Shown: positions 1-8,169 of the stretch, one piece after another
Layout: every line of letters starts with the position of its first letter
How positions within the stretch are numbered: position 1 is the first letter of the stretch
DNA from: a virus
Virus record (IMG/VR): IMGVR_UViG_3300032829_000002
Span: 1 to 64,000 of that record
Direction: 5' to 3' (one strand)
DNA length: 64,000 bases
Translations under genes and position numbers: made by a program
Notes under the pieces: generated by a model
Told to the model about the DNA's origin: nothing
The model's input: only the letters and a program-made list of their open reading frames with translations
Database searches by the model: none

Positions 1-1
1 C

Positions 2-1552
2 CTACGTCGCAACTTGGACTTCTTCTTGGAGTCCTTCCGCGGCAGCAACTGCATTCGGTTCGATCCGACGATCTGGGTGACTTCGAACCCGATCATCCCC
101 GTGCCTCGGTTGTGGGGAGAGTACAACTACCTCGACAACCGTCCGACGATCGAAGCGAACTTCGGCATCCCCGTCGAGTTCACGCTGGATGACCTCGCGC
201 AGCTTCCGACGAGCATCGACTACCTCTCCGCCGTCCGCGGAATCTGGTACGCGTTCCTCAACGGACCGACGATGTTCAACCTGCGGGCAGGTACCCAGAT
301 TCTTCTGGGGCTGCCGTTCGCAGAAGTGGCCGGTACGATCACCGAGATCCGTACGGACTTCTCTCCGACGCAGGGGCGCATCTTGGTGCAGGACACCGAC
401 CCGCCCAACCTCGTACGCTCCTATCACTACCCGGCGGTTCTCGCGCTCGAGACCAACCCGTCGACCGGTGTGGCGTACGCCGTCGGTGACACCGTTCAGC
501 CCTTCGCGCCTCTTGTGAAGGGCGCCGATGTCATCGACTACGTCAAGCAGCCGAACTGGTTCCAGGGGTGGATGAACCAGGGCACGTTCTACGAAATCGA
601 GAAGTTCTTCCGTTTCATCGTTCGAGTCGACAGCGCTGCGTTCACGCTGCCCTCGTTGATGTTCGTGCAGAACTTCATCAAGCGCGTCAAGCCCACGTAC
701 ACCTTCCCGACGTTCATCGTCGAAGCTCGAGTCGCAGACGCGGAAGTCACGACGACAGATCTCTACGAGCAGCAGGGCATTCTCGATCTTCAAGACGGTG
801 CGATGTTCTCCGTGCCTGGCACGGTGACCGCGTTCGATGTTCCCGATCCTTCTCCTGGCGTGCTCGCGGCGCCTGGCGGTCCGATCAACATGCTGACCGG
901 CAACGCCACGGGTGCGTACCAGAACGCGTACGACACCGACACGGCGAGCATGCAGGGAAACACGCTGCCGACGAGCCCGACACCCGACGCGGCGACGTCG
1001 TTCGGTTTTGATCGACCGATGACGGCAGACCAGCAGATGGTCGGCATCGCAACAGAGACGTGGGGAGGCGGCACGCCCACCGTCGACAGCGTCTTCCGTT
1101 TCGACATCCCTGCCATCGACGACAAGGGAATCACGTTCGGTCGCAAGCACGTCACTTCCGTTCCATCGGCAGGACTCGCGCTCGAGGACCCGGTGACGAT
1201 GGGCGCGGGAGCGACCTACAACGTTCTCGTGCTCATCTACAACGGCGATCCCGGAGCGACGAGTGACGCATTCCGCCTGCGCATCTTCAAGAATGCCGTG
1301 CAGGTCATCGACGTGGCTTTTACGCTCGCGGCGCCTGGCGGAGTGCTACCCTGGGCGACCTTCTTGCCGACGGTGATTCCTGCGATTACGGTGATCGCCG
1401 GCGACGTCATCACGGCGTCCCTCGTTCCGGACGGCGGTGGAAATCGCCGTCCTTACTTGCACGATCTGGTCGTGGCCCTCTGCCACGGTACCGTGTTTCA
1501 GGTCGACACCATCCTGCCGGCGGGCAACTACTACACGCACAAGTCCCTATGA
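2..1552 (+). CDS. Virion (tail/baseplate) protein, 5' end outside the window
   Basis: The frame is open to the left edge, so the gene begins upstream; 516 residues are visible. The chain is mixed beta-rich sequence with no catalytic motif or membrane segment I recognise. From about residue 290 it becomes Gly/Thr/Ala-rich, as in phage tail and fibre proteins, and the last 150 residues look like a beta-sandwich. Its stop overlaps the next start by ATGA, which places it in the same tail/fibre operon as the genes up to 15.2 kb. A baseplate wedge or fibre-attachment role is inferred from position only. An internal TTG at 14 could be read as a start, but nothing supports initiation there. Confidence 0.6.
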   Translation, partial: LRRNLDFFLESFRGSNCIRFDPTIWVTSNPIIPVPRLWGEYNYLDNRPTIEANFGIPVEFTLDDLAQLPTSIDYLSAVRGIWYAFLNGPTMFNLRAGTQILLGLPFAEVAGTITEIRTDFSPTQGRILVQDTDPPNLVRSYHYPAVLALETNPSTGVAYAVGDTVQPFAPLVKGADVIDYVKQPNWFQGWMNQGTFYEIEKFFRFIVRVDSAAFTLPSLMFVQNFIKRVKPTYTFPTFIVEARVADAEVTTTDLYEQQGILDLQDGAMFSVPGTVTAFDVPDPSPGVLAAPGGPINMLTGNATGAYQNAYDTDTASMQGNTLPTSPTPDAATSFGFDRPMTADQQMVGIATETWGGGTPTVDSVFRFDIPAIDDKGITFGRKHVTSVPSAGLALEDPVTMGAGATYNVLVLIYNGDPGATSDAFRLRIFKNAVQVIDVAFTLAAPGGVLPWATFLPTVIPAITVIAGDVITASLVPDGGGNRRPYLHDLVVALCHGTVFQVDTILPAGNYYTHKSL

Positions 1553-2049
1553 GCGAACAAGAAGCCCCGAAGAAGGAGTTCAAGCTGCAAGGTCACACGA
1601 CCTTTCAGGGACTTCCGATCGCTATCGAGAATCGTAAGGGGTCTGTCCGTAGCGGGGTCGACAAGACCACGGGGAAAGAATGGCGTACGGTCATGAAGAA
1701 CCCGTACGGCTACGTGAAGGGGTCGAAGGGCGCTGACGGAGAAGGCGTCGATGTCTTCCTCGGGCCGCACAAGGACGCGACAGAAGCGCACGTCGTGCAC
1801 CAGCACAAGCCTTCGGGCAAGGGGTACGACGAGGACAAGGTGATGCTCGGGTTCAAGAACCGGGAGCACGCCATCAAGTCGTACCTGGCGCACTACGACA
1901 GTCCGAAGTTCTTGGGGCCGGTGAAGTCGGTGCCGATGGAGCGGCTGAAGCAGCTTCTTTCGTCGGGCAAGAAGCTCGTGAAGATCTCCTCTGCGACATG
2001 GTTGGGGTTCCTCGACGAGTTCGGTAAGATTCAAGAGGCGCGAGGCTGA
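1549..2049 (+). CDS. Inorganic pyrophosphatase-like domain protein (polyvalent-protein type)
   Basis: A 166-residue protein. Residues about 14-85 match the phage and plasmid InPase-type domain described from polyvalent proteins: GHTTFQGLPIAIENRKGS, then a Lys-Asn-Tyr-Gly-Tyr segment near residue 50 and GADGEGVDVFLGP near residue 63. The acidic DGEGVDVF stretch is the expected metal-site region. The C-terminal half (HAIKSYLAHY...) is a short helical tail. The family is usually fused to other domains or encoded near head and tail genes; here it stands alone between two virion genes. It starts by ATGA overlap. Activity on pyrophosphate is inferred from the family, and a protective or structural role on the injected or packaged genome is equally possible. 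Confidence 0.7.
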   Translation: MSEQEAPKKEFKLQGHTTFQGLPIAIENRKGSVRSGVDKTTGKEWRTVMKNPYGYVKGSKGADGEGVDVFLGPHKDATEAHVVHQHKPSGKGYDEDKVMLGFKNREHAIKSYLAHYDSPKFLGPVKSVPMERLKQLLSSGKKLVKISSATWLGFLDEFGKIQEARG

Positions 2050-2050
2050 C

Positions 2051-2710
2051 ATGCGGCTTTCCGAAATCATCGAGGCGAAGTCCAACCTGCACATCACCGT
2101 GCGAGAGCGCGGGAAGATCGTTCGCCGGCACAAGGGCCACAACATCTGGGTCAACCTCGGTCGTGGCTATCTTCCGCAGCTCATCGCGTACCAGTCGCTC
2201 CCTGCATCTGGCGTCGTTTCGCCGGTCGTCGCGCAGGAAGATCGTCGTGTTCGCTACCTCGGGTTCGGCATCGGCGGCACGCGACAGCTTCAGCTCACGA
2301 TCGCGAACAATCCGCCGTACTCGAACTACTACCCCGGTACGAACACGCAGACGGACACGGACGCGACGGTCGTGCAGCTCGAGCGCCCAGTGCGCTTCTC
2401 GAGCCCGATTCCTGGCTCTCCGGCGCTTCCGCCGTACGACGCAGGCGACGTGTGGCTCGGGCAGGTTGCTGCGCCGGCGGTGCACAACACGGCGACGTCG
2501 GTCACCTTTCAGCGCATTGTTTCGGAGTCGGAGATCAGCTACGGGCCGTTTCTCTCCGTGCCTCTCTCGGAGATCGGTCTGTTCCTGCACTCGACCAATC
2601 CGAACTACATCAACGTCTACAACAACACGTTCATCGCATACGACACCTTCGACACGATCTCGAAGACGAGCGCATTCGCCCTCGAGGTTCTGTGGACGAT
2701 CCGGTTCTAG
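2051..2710 (+). CDS. Tail fibre-associated virion protein, paralogue of the 7489 gene
   Basis: A 219-residue protein starting one base after the previous stop. The N-terminus has a short beta strand pair, then R-x-x-x-GHNIWVNLGRGYL, then a strand reading YLGFGIGG, and a C-terminal hydrophobic strand pair ending ALEVLWTIRF. The same arrangement (THNLIVNTGKRQL, FLRIG, EVALF) is seen in the protein at 7489, so the two look like divergent paralogues. This architecture is common in small beta-rich proteins beside phage tail fibres. No enzyme motif is visible. The role is probably as a fibre connector or baseplate accessory. Confidence 0.6.
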   Translation: MRLSEIIEAKSNLHITVRERGKIVRRHKGHNIWVNLGRGYLPQLIAYQSLPASGVVSPVVAQEDRRVRYLGFGIGGTRQLQLTIANNPPYSNYYPGTNTQTDTDATVVQLERPVRFSSPIPGSPALPPYDAGDVWLGQVAAPAVHNTATSVTFQRIVSESEISYGPFLSVPLSEIGLFLHSTNPNYINVYNNTFIAYDTFDTISKTSAFALEVLWTIRF

Positions 2711-2719
2711 GAGCGCGGC

Positions 2720-4675
2720 ATGACGACCTTCCATCGCCTCACCGTCCCCACGTACTACGGCGGCCTTCCTGGTGGGTACGACTACATCAACAACGCGATC
2801 TCCGGAACGCCTGCGGCGGCCGATGGTGCGAAAGTCGGTGGTCCCAACGCCGGTACGTACTTCGTCGCCTTCGGTGAAGACGCGACGAGCGCCGACATCA
2901 ATCGTCCGAACAGCGCGCTCGCGCAGAACACCGACCACCTCGACGACTTGATGCATCGAGACATCGCGTCGTTGACGCGGACAGCGGATGTCACTCCAGG
3001 CTCTCCCGTTGCGAGTGTCACGATCACCGGTCCCGGCATCTTCGTTGGCGGTATCGGAGACACTCTGCTCGACCTCTTCCACGTCACTGATGCGAACGAC
3101 GACGACATCGATGTCTCTGGCACCAAGATCGTGGTGTCCTCGATCGGACCCGATGCGCTCGGCGCGGGCTTCTCCGTCGGCAACCTCACCGTGACGTTCA
3201 ACGTCTCGATCCCGACGGGTCAGACATACCGCATCTACTACGGGCAGCGCGCGAACCTCGCGACGCTTCCAGCAGACGCCTTCATGAACATGCGCGTTCG
3301 TGGCGCCGTCGCTGTCGATGCCCAGGTCGAAGAGCTCTTCCGTCAGCTCCATGGAAACGGAGAGGCGTGGAATGCGGCGTGGGACAACACGATCTACGGC
3401 CTCAACCAAGGCGTGATCGCAAACGCAGCGGACATCACCACGATCAAGTCTCAGCTCGCGGCTCTCCACGGCAACGCCGAGGCGTGGAACGCTCCGTGGG
3501 ACAACACCATCTACACGCTGGATCAAGCCGTCAGTACGATCGAGACGCTCCTCGTGTCGCTGCACGGCAATGGAGCCTCGTGGCCGCTCTCGTCGTGGAA
3601 CAACACCGTCTACGACATGAACCTTGCGCAGATGGAGCTCCCGCCGCTGAACTTCGGTTCGGCGGTCAGCACGGCCGCGTTGAACATCAAGCGTGGGTAC
3701 TTCTACGCGGTGGACCAGCAGTGGTTCGCAGTCGGTGACGGCGGCAACGACTACCTCGTGACGTCCCCCGACTTCGGCAAGTCGTGGATCAGCCTCGTCG
3801 GTCTTCTCGGTGCTTCGCTGCCCTTGATCGACGTGTCTGCACAGACGACGGGCAACGTTCTCTCCATCCTTTGCAGCGGCACTCGTACGGTCTACTCCGG
3901 AGCGCGTTCGGCGTACCACACGTACACGTTCGCTTCACACGTGAACGCCGTCAGTCACAGCGTGTCGGATGGACGACTCGCGTGGGAGAACACCGCGGCG
4001 TTGTTCATCGCAGCGTACCGCTCGGGCGCCTCCGGCATCTACGTCGACACCTCTCCGGACAGCGTGACGTGGACGGCGCGCGCAGTGCCCGCAGCGTGGA
4101 GCGGGTACACGGGAACGGCGGCCACTCCGCAGATGAAAGCGATTCCCGGACGCGTCATCGCAGCCTTCCTCGATGACACCGCGGCGCCGACGGCGAAGAT
4201 CAACATCATGTACTCGACCAACGGCGGCGTGGGTTGGACGAACGTCCAAGTCAACCTCGACGTCGCGATGTCGGGAGCTACCTCGCACGTCGCGCACCCG
4301 ACGTACGATCGCTCGACTGGGTACTGGTACGTCCTCGTCTACGACACGATGGCGCAGGTCTCGATGATCTTGCGATCGACCGACGGCGGCGTGTCTTGGT
4401 CGAATCTCGTGACGACTCCGACGATCACGGGGTACCTCACGTCGATCGCGGCGCTTCCCGGCTGCCGCGTCTTCCTTTCGAACGACCACCGCGTCATCGT
4501 GACGAGCGACGACACGCACTACTACTTGGTCGGACAGAACGTCGAGACCAACACGGTCATCCTCGACTTGCGCGAGGGTGGCGGTGGCCTGATGGTTTGG
4601 AACCCCGCGGACAAGACTTCGTGGGCGTCCAGTCGTCTCGGCAACAACTCGAGCTCGTGGGGCGTCATCATCTAG
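2720..4675 (+). CDS. Tail fibre / receptor-binding protein with BNR (Asp-box) repeats
   Basis: A 651-residue protein with SD GGAG six bases before the ATG. Residues about 210-310 carry three copies of an LHGN-x-x-W-N-x-W-(D/N)NT-(I/V)Y motif spaced 39 and 32 residues apart. The C-terminal half contains Asp-box motifs (SPDFGKSW, SPDSVTW, STNGGVGW, STDGGVSW), typical of sialidase-like beta-propellers. Such propellers bind or cleave glycans in phage fibres. I do not see the full arginine triad of a true sialidase, so carbohydrate binding is the safer call. It lies in the fibre operon directly after a fibre-associated gene. Confidence 0.75.
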   Translation: MTTFHRLTVPTYYGGLPGGYDYINNAISGTPAAADGAKVGGPNAGTYFVAFGEDATSADINRPNSALAQNTDHLDDLMHRDIASLTRTADVTPGSPVASVTITGPGIFVGGIGDTLLDLFHVTDANDDDIDVSGTKIVVSSIGPDALGAGFSVGNLTVTFNVSIPTGQTYRIYYGQRANLATLPADAFMNMRVRGAVAVDAQVEELFRQLHGNGEAWNAAWDNTIYGLNQGVIANAADITTIKSQLAALHGNAEAWNAPWDNTIYTLDQAVSTIETLLVSLHGNGASWPLSSWNNTVYDMNLAQMELPPLNFGSAVSTAALNIKRGYFYAVDQQWFAVGDGGNDYLVTSPDFGKSWISLVGLLGASLPLIDVSAQTTGNVLSILCSGTRTVYSGARSAYHTYTFASHVNAVSHSVSDGRLAWENTAALFIAAYRSGASGIYVDTSPDSVTWTARAVPAAWSGYTGTAATPQMKAIPGRVIAAFLDDTAAPTAKINIMYSTNGGVGWTNVQVNLDVAMSGATSHVAHPTYDRSTGYWYVLVYDTMAQVSMILRSTDGGVSWSNLVTTPTITGYLTSIAALPGCRVFLSNDHRVIVTSDDTHYYLVGQNVETNTVILDLREGGGGLMVWNPADKTSWASSRLGNNSSSWGVII

Positions 4676-4684
4676 CGAGGGGCC

Positions 4685-5428
4685 ATGGGCTTCACGATTC
4701 CCGATCGCGTTGATCAATCGATGACGGGGTCGCAGTTTGTGGCCTCGATCTACCAGAACATGGGGCAGGTGCGAGAAGACGCGATTCTTCAGCAGCTCGC
4801 GCTTGGCAATGTCCCGAGCTTCATGCGGATGCCCTTTCAGGTGAGCTTGACCTCGGGCAGTCACTGCGTCGTGCTCGACGTGCTGCCCGACTACTTCTGC
4901 ATCGGAACGGATGACGACTTCATCCGAATGCCGATGTGGCCACGAACGGCCCAGCTCATCGCGGACAGCTTCGACGCGACGTTGCCCACGCGCAGGGTCG
5001 TCGATCAAATCTGGAGGCTGGCCGAGATTCAGGTCACTCCGCGTCCGCTGGCGCCCACCACGCAGATGGTCAGCACCGACGCCTTTCAGCGGCACAACGT
5101 CATCATCGAGCAGCAGCGCGCGGGGCGCGCGGGCATGCTTGCGGGGCACAAGAAGGACATCGTCCTCACTCCGCAGCTCGTTCAGCATCCGAAGCACGTC
5201 GCCATTTACGGGTGGCACGAGCTCACCGGGCACCCGATTCAGCCGCTGAATCCCGTCAGCCATTCCGACACCTACGTCGACTACAGCCACGGCGTTCGGC
5301 TGATCGCTCGAGACGTTTTGCTCGATGGACAGCCCGCGCGGTTCGAGACCATCCTGCAAAGCCCTGATTTGTGCGACTTGGTCAGCGATGAGGGGATATC
5401 GACATTTCTGCGGTATCCTACAGCCTAG
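4685..5428 (+). CDS. Conserved-motif protein of unknown function in the fibre operon
   Basis: A 247-residue protein with SD GAGGGG. It has no signal peptide or membrane segment. The first 80 residues include a strand/turn block (HCVVLDVLPDYFCIGTDDDF) with an MPMWP motif. A polar, enzyme-like stretch lies at about residues 175-215: YGWHELTGHPIQPLNPVSHSD followed by YVDYSHGVRLI. The cluster of His, Ser and Asp residues resembles an active site, but I cannot name the family. Placement among fibre genes suggests a tail-borne hydrolase acting on surface polymers. That is inference only. Confidence 0.6.
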   Translation: MGFTIPDRVDQSMTGSQFVASIYQNMGQVREDAILQQLALGNVPSFMRMPFQVSLTSGSHCVVLDVLPDYFCIGTDDDFIRMPMWPRTAQLIADSFDATLPTRRVVDQIWRLAEIQVTPRPLAPTTQMVSTDAFQRHNVIIEQQRAGRAGMLAGHKKDIVLTPQLVQHPKHVAIYGWHELTGHPIQPLNPVSHSDTYVDYSHGVRLIARDVLLDGQPARFETILQSPDLCDLVSDEGISTFLRYPTA

Positions 5429-5430
5429 CC

Positions 5431-5697
5431 ATGCCGCAGATGAGTGCGTACGAGGCGGGGTTGACCCCTGAAGAACGCGAGGAGCTCTACGCGCGCCGCG
5501 CGGAGCTGCCCGTTCGACGCTCGATCCTCGGCAACCCCTACACCGTTCGCGGTGCTCAGGCCGGCATGGCGCGGCAGCACCCCTTGGCAGCCATCTTCTT
5601 GTCGACGCTTCTAGGTCAGCCGAAGTATGCTACCGCGTTGGCGACAGGATTCGGGTCGGAGCTTGCTCGTATCGTCGCCTCGAAGGGAGACCGATGA
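5431..5697 (+). CDS. Small hypothetical protein
   Basis: An 88-residue protein with a charged N-terminal helix (LTPEEREELYARRAELP). A more hydrophobic segment near residues 50-75 (HPLAAIFLSTLLGQPKYATALATGFG) could pack against a membrane or a partner but is short for a confident transmembrane helix. There is no SD; it starts two bases after the previous stop and ends by ATGA overlap with the glycosyltransferase gene, so it is probably translationally coupled. Function unknown. Confidence 0.5.
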   Translation: MPQMSAYEAGLTPEEREELYARRAELPVRRSILGNPYTVRGAQAGMARQHPLAAIFLSTLLGQPKYATALATGFGSELARIVASKGDR

Positions 5698-7502
5698 GCG
5701 CTGCTTTTTCCGTACAGTCGAACGCACGAGAGGCGAACAGCCGTGCAAAGTGGGACCAGCTCTGGAGCGAGGAAGGTCGCTCGAGCTGGCGCGGTCAGGC
5801 GTTGGCGGACGTCTACAACCGTATCGTGGAGCTCACGCCAACCGGGTCGTCCGTGCTCGATGTCGGTGGCGGAGTCGGCATCCTTGCCAGCCTGTTGAAG
5901 GAGCAGGGCTGCGCGGTGTCCGTTGCAGATCACAGCGCGGCCGCGCTCGCGCAGGCGCGAGAGGCAGGACTGCCGACGTGGCCCGTCGATCTCGAATCCG
6001 AAGATCTTCTGCTGCCGATCACCTCCGTCTTCATCGCAACGGAGGTCATCGAGCATCTCTCCGAGCAAGCGCGAGAGCGACTCTTTCGCCACGCCGCCAA
6101 GAGCCAGTACTGCTTCTTCTCAGTTCCGAACGATCGTCTCGGTCCGGACGAAGAAGAGCAGCACACGATCAAGTACACCGCGAAGAGCTTCCTCGAAGAC
6201 TTGAAGAAGCACTTCGAGTTCGTGCGCGTCGAATGCATGGGGCCTGTGCAACCGGACACGCGGGCGCCCGCCTTCCTGCTCGGTGTCTGCGGCTTCCCGA
6301 AGAACTTCAAGATGAGCGTGACGCTCCCCGTCCGTGACGAAGAGGCAGACCTCGCGCTCACCTTGGCGTCTTTCCGTGGCGTGGCCGACGAGATGGTCGT
6401 CGGTGTCGATCCGCGCACGGTCGACAAGACGTGGGACATCGCCGAGAAGTACGCGGACGTCGTCTTCTTCCTCGAGAGCCCGGAGGGCAAAGGGGAGGAG
6501 AAGGTGAAGGCGACCAACGGCGTTCACTTCGGCAACATCCGCAACCAGTGCATGGACCGATGCACCGGGGATTGGATCTTCATGACGGAGGGGCACGAGT
6601 ACCTTCTGTCCGGAGTCAACGAGCTCTTGTCGCTCGATCGTCTTCCGCAAGAAGTGAAGGTCGTCAGTGTTCTGCGCACGGGCGGTCCGGCGGGCAATCG
6701 TCAGCGATGGGGCTTCCCGTGGCTTTGCCGCAACGATCCGAAGATTCGCTACAAGCGCTCGACGCACAACATCCTGTCGTACCCCGAGGGGTACCGTGAC
6801 GACGTCGGTCTTCCGAACGTGCAGACACTCCACGAGCGTGTTCACGAGCGTGAGGTGTCCCGTGCTGTGCAGCGCCGCGCGCAGAACCGCATCACGCTCA
6901 TGGACGACTGGCTTCACAACCAGAACGAGCAGTCGCTCTACTACTTGGCCATCGAGTGGCGCGAGCATCACCCGGAGCGCGCGATGGACCGCCTGCGGGA
7001 GTTCCTCTCCCTCAAGCGCAACAACGGCCCGATGCGCTACAACGCGCGTCTCGTTCTGGCGAAGATGCTCGCGCAGCAGGCCAAGACCTTCAAGGAAAGC
7101 GAGCCGGCGAAGTACCTCGAGCTGATGCTCGAGGCACGGCAGACGCTTCTCGAGTGCGTGTCGGACGACTGGACGCGCACCGATCATTGGGTCTGGCTCG
7201 GTGACTTGGCCTTCGAGCTCGATCGCTTCGAAGAAGCCCTTCAGTTCTACCGCTACGCGTCCCTCGGAATCGGACGTCCGCCTTTCACGATGTGGTGGAT
7301 CGACCTGTCGTACTACTCGTACATCCCGGCGATTCGTCTCGCGATGACGTACGGAGCGCTCCACATGGACCAGGAGGCGCTCTTCTGGGCTCGCAAGGTC
7401 TTGGAGATCTACCTCGAAGAAGGGGACATCCCTCAAGAGATGATCGATGAAGCCAAGCAAAACATCACCCTTCTGGAGGAGTCAGGTCATGGACAGCAGT
7501 GA
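5694..7502 (+). CDS. Methyltransferase - glycosyltransferase (GT2) - TPR fusion
   Basis: A 602-residue three-part protein. Residues about 30-200 form a class I SAM-dependent methyltransferase, with motif I VLDVGGGVG near residue 54 and ATEVIEHL further on. Residues about 205-400 resemble a family 2 glycosyltransferase: SVTLPVRDEEADL at the start, then CTGDWIFMTEGHEYL where the GT2 acidic motif is expected. The rest is helical with TPR-like repeats. Cytosolic enzymes of this kind decorate glycans or proteins. Beside tail fibre genes it may glycosylate and methylate virion proteins or alter host surface sugars. The canonical DXD is not clear, so the metal site should be checked. It overlaps both neighbours by a few bases. 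Confidence 0.75.
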   Translation: MSAAFSVQSNAREANSRAKWDQLWSEEGRSSWRGQALADVYNRIVELTPTGSSVLDVGGGVGILASLLKEQGCAVSVADHSAAALAQAREAGLPTWPVDLESEDLLLPITSVFIATEVIEHLSEQARERLFRHAAKSQYCFFSVPNDRLGPDEEEQHTIKYTAKSFLEDLKKHFEFVRVECMGPVQPDTRAPAFLLGVCGFPKNFKMSVTLPVRDEEADLALTLASFRGVADEMVVGVDPRTVDKTWDIAEKYADVVFFLESPEGKGEEKVKATNGVHFGNIRNQCMDRCTGDWIFMTEGHEYLLSGVNELLSLDRLPQEVKVVSVLRTGGPAGNRQRWGFPWLCRNDPKIRYKRSTHNILSYPEGYRDDVGLPNVQTLHERVHEREVSRAVQRRAQNRITLMDDWLHNQNEQSLYYLAIEWREHHPERAMDRLREFLSLKRNNGPMRYNARLVLAKMLAQQAKTFKESEPAKYLELMLEARQTLLECVSDDWTRTDHWVWLGDLAFELDRFEEALQFYRYASLGIGRPPFTMWWIDLSYYSYIPAIRLAMTYGALHMDQEALFWARKVLEIYLEEGDIPQEMIDEAKQNITLLEESGHGQQ

Positions 7503-7980
7503 TATCAACGACAACGTCGAGCTTCTCGGTGGGTACGTCGACATCGAAGTGATCCGCGACGGCCACAACGGCCCCGAGGTCATCGATCGACGTCGCACCC
7601 ACAACCTCATCGTCAACACCGGCAAGCGACAGCTCTGGCGCCAGGCGACGGGATTGAACGCCAAGGTGTTCCAGTTCCTCCGCATCGGCACCTCGAGCCA
7701 GGCGGCGAACTCGGGTCAGACGAACGTCACGAGCCCGGTGACCGGAACGCTCAAGACATGCGACTCGAAGACGTTGCTCTCCGGCACGCGCACCATGCAG
7801 TGGGTCATCAGCTACCCGAGCGGTGGCGGTACCAAGAGCGCGACCAACATCCAGGAAGTGGCGCTGTTCAACCAGCACACCTCGCCGGGCGGCTCGGCGC
7901 TGATGCGCGCGACGTTCACGTCGGTCAACAAGACGACGCACGACAAGCTCCGCATCACCTACAGCGCTCGCATCTCGTAA
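7489..7980 (+). CDS. Tail fibre-associated virion protein, paralogue of the 2051 gene
   Basis: A 163-residue protein. The ATG at 7489 is chosen over an upstream in-frame start because GGAGG lies nine bases before it; the gene overlaps the end of the glycosyltransferase gene by 14 bases. It has the arrangement seen at 2051: an N-terminal strand pair, THNLIVNTGKRQLWRQ, a strand FLRIGTSS, an EVALF strand and a C-terminal LRITYSARIS strand. It is beta-rich with no enzyme motif. It is likely a connector or fibre accessory, and its stop overlaps the next small gene (TAATG). Confidence 0.6.
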   Translation: MDSSDINDNVELLGGYVDIEVIRDGHNGPEVIDRRRTHNLIVNTGKRQLWRQATGLNAKVFQFLRIGTSSQAANSGQTNVTSPVTGTLKTCDSKTLLSGTRTMQWVISYPSGGGTKSATNIQEVALFNQHTSPGGSALMRATFTSVNKTTHDKLRITYSARIS

Positions 7981-8159
7981 TGGCCGACGACAACGTCGCT
8001 GCCACCGATCAAACGGTCGTGGGGTTGGCGCCGGCAGTGCCCGCGCGCCACCCCTGCGAACGTTGCGGCAGAGAGACCAAAGAGCACACGAAGGACGAGG
8101 AGGGACGGCCGCGTCGCATCTGTGCGATGCCTCTTTGCCGGCACGTGCGGCTAGCATAG
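7980..8159 (+). CDS. 59-residue zinc-ribbon-like protein
   Basis: A small gene in the gap between two virion genes. It starts by TAATG overlap with the previous stop and ends ten bases before the next GTG. The first 25 residues are low complexity. The remainder holds CERC near residue 27 and a second cysteine pair (ICAMPLC) near residues 48-53, followed by His-Val-Arg. The Cys-x2-Cys and Cys-x4-Cys spacing suggests one zinc site. It could be a small structural knuckle or a nucleic-acid binder; nothing more can be said. Confidence 0.5.
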   Translation: MADDNVAATDQTVVGLAPAVPARHPCERCGRETKEHTKDEEGRPRRICAMPLCRHVRLA

Positions 8160-8169
8160 GAGAGCGGTC

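Noticed and set aside
1874-3919. Long minus-strand open frame opposite tail genes
   Set aside because: Antisense shadow of a GC-rich coding strand: Arg-rich, low-complexity, no SD; the plus-strand genes have normal composition and overlapping starts.
3935-5359. Another long minus-strand frame opposite the fibre gene
   Set aside because: Same reason; it also crosses several plus-strand gene junctions that have SD and overlap signals.
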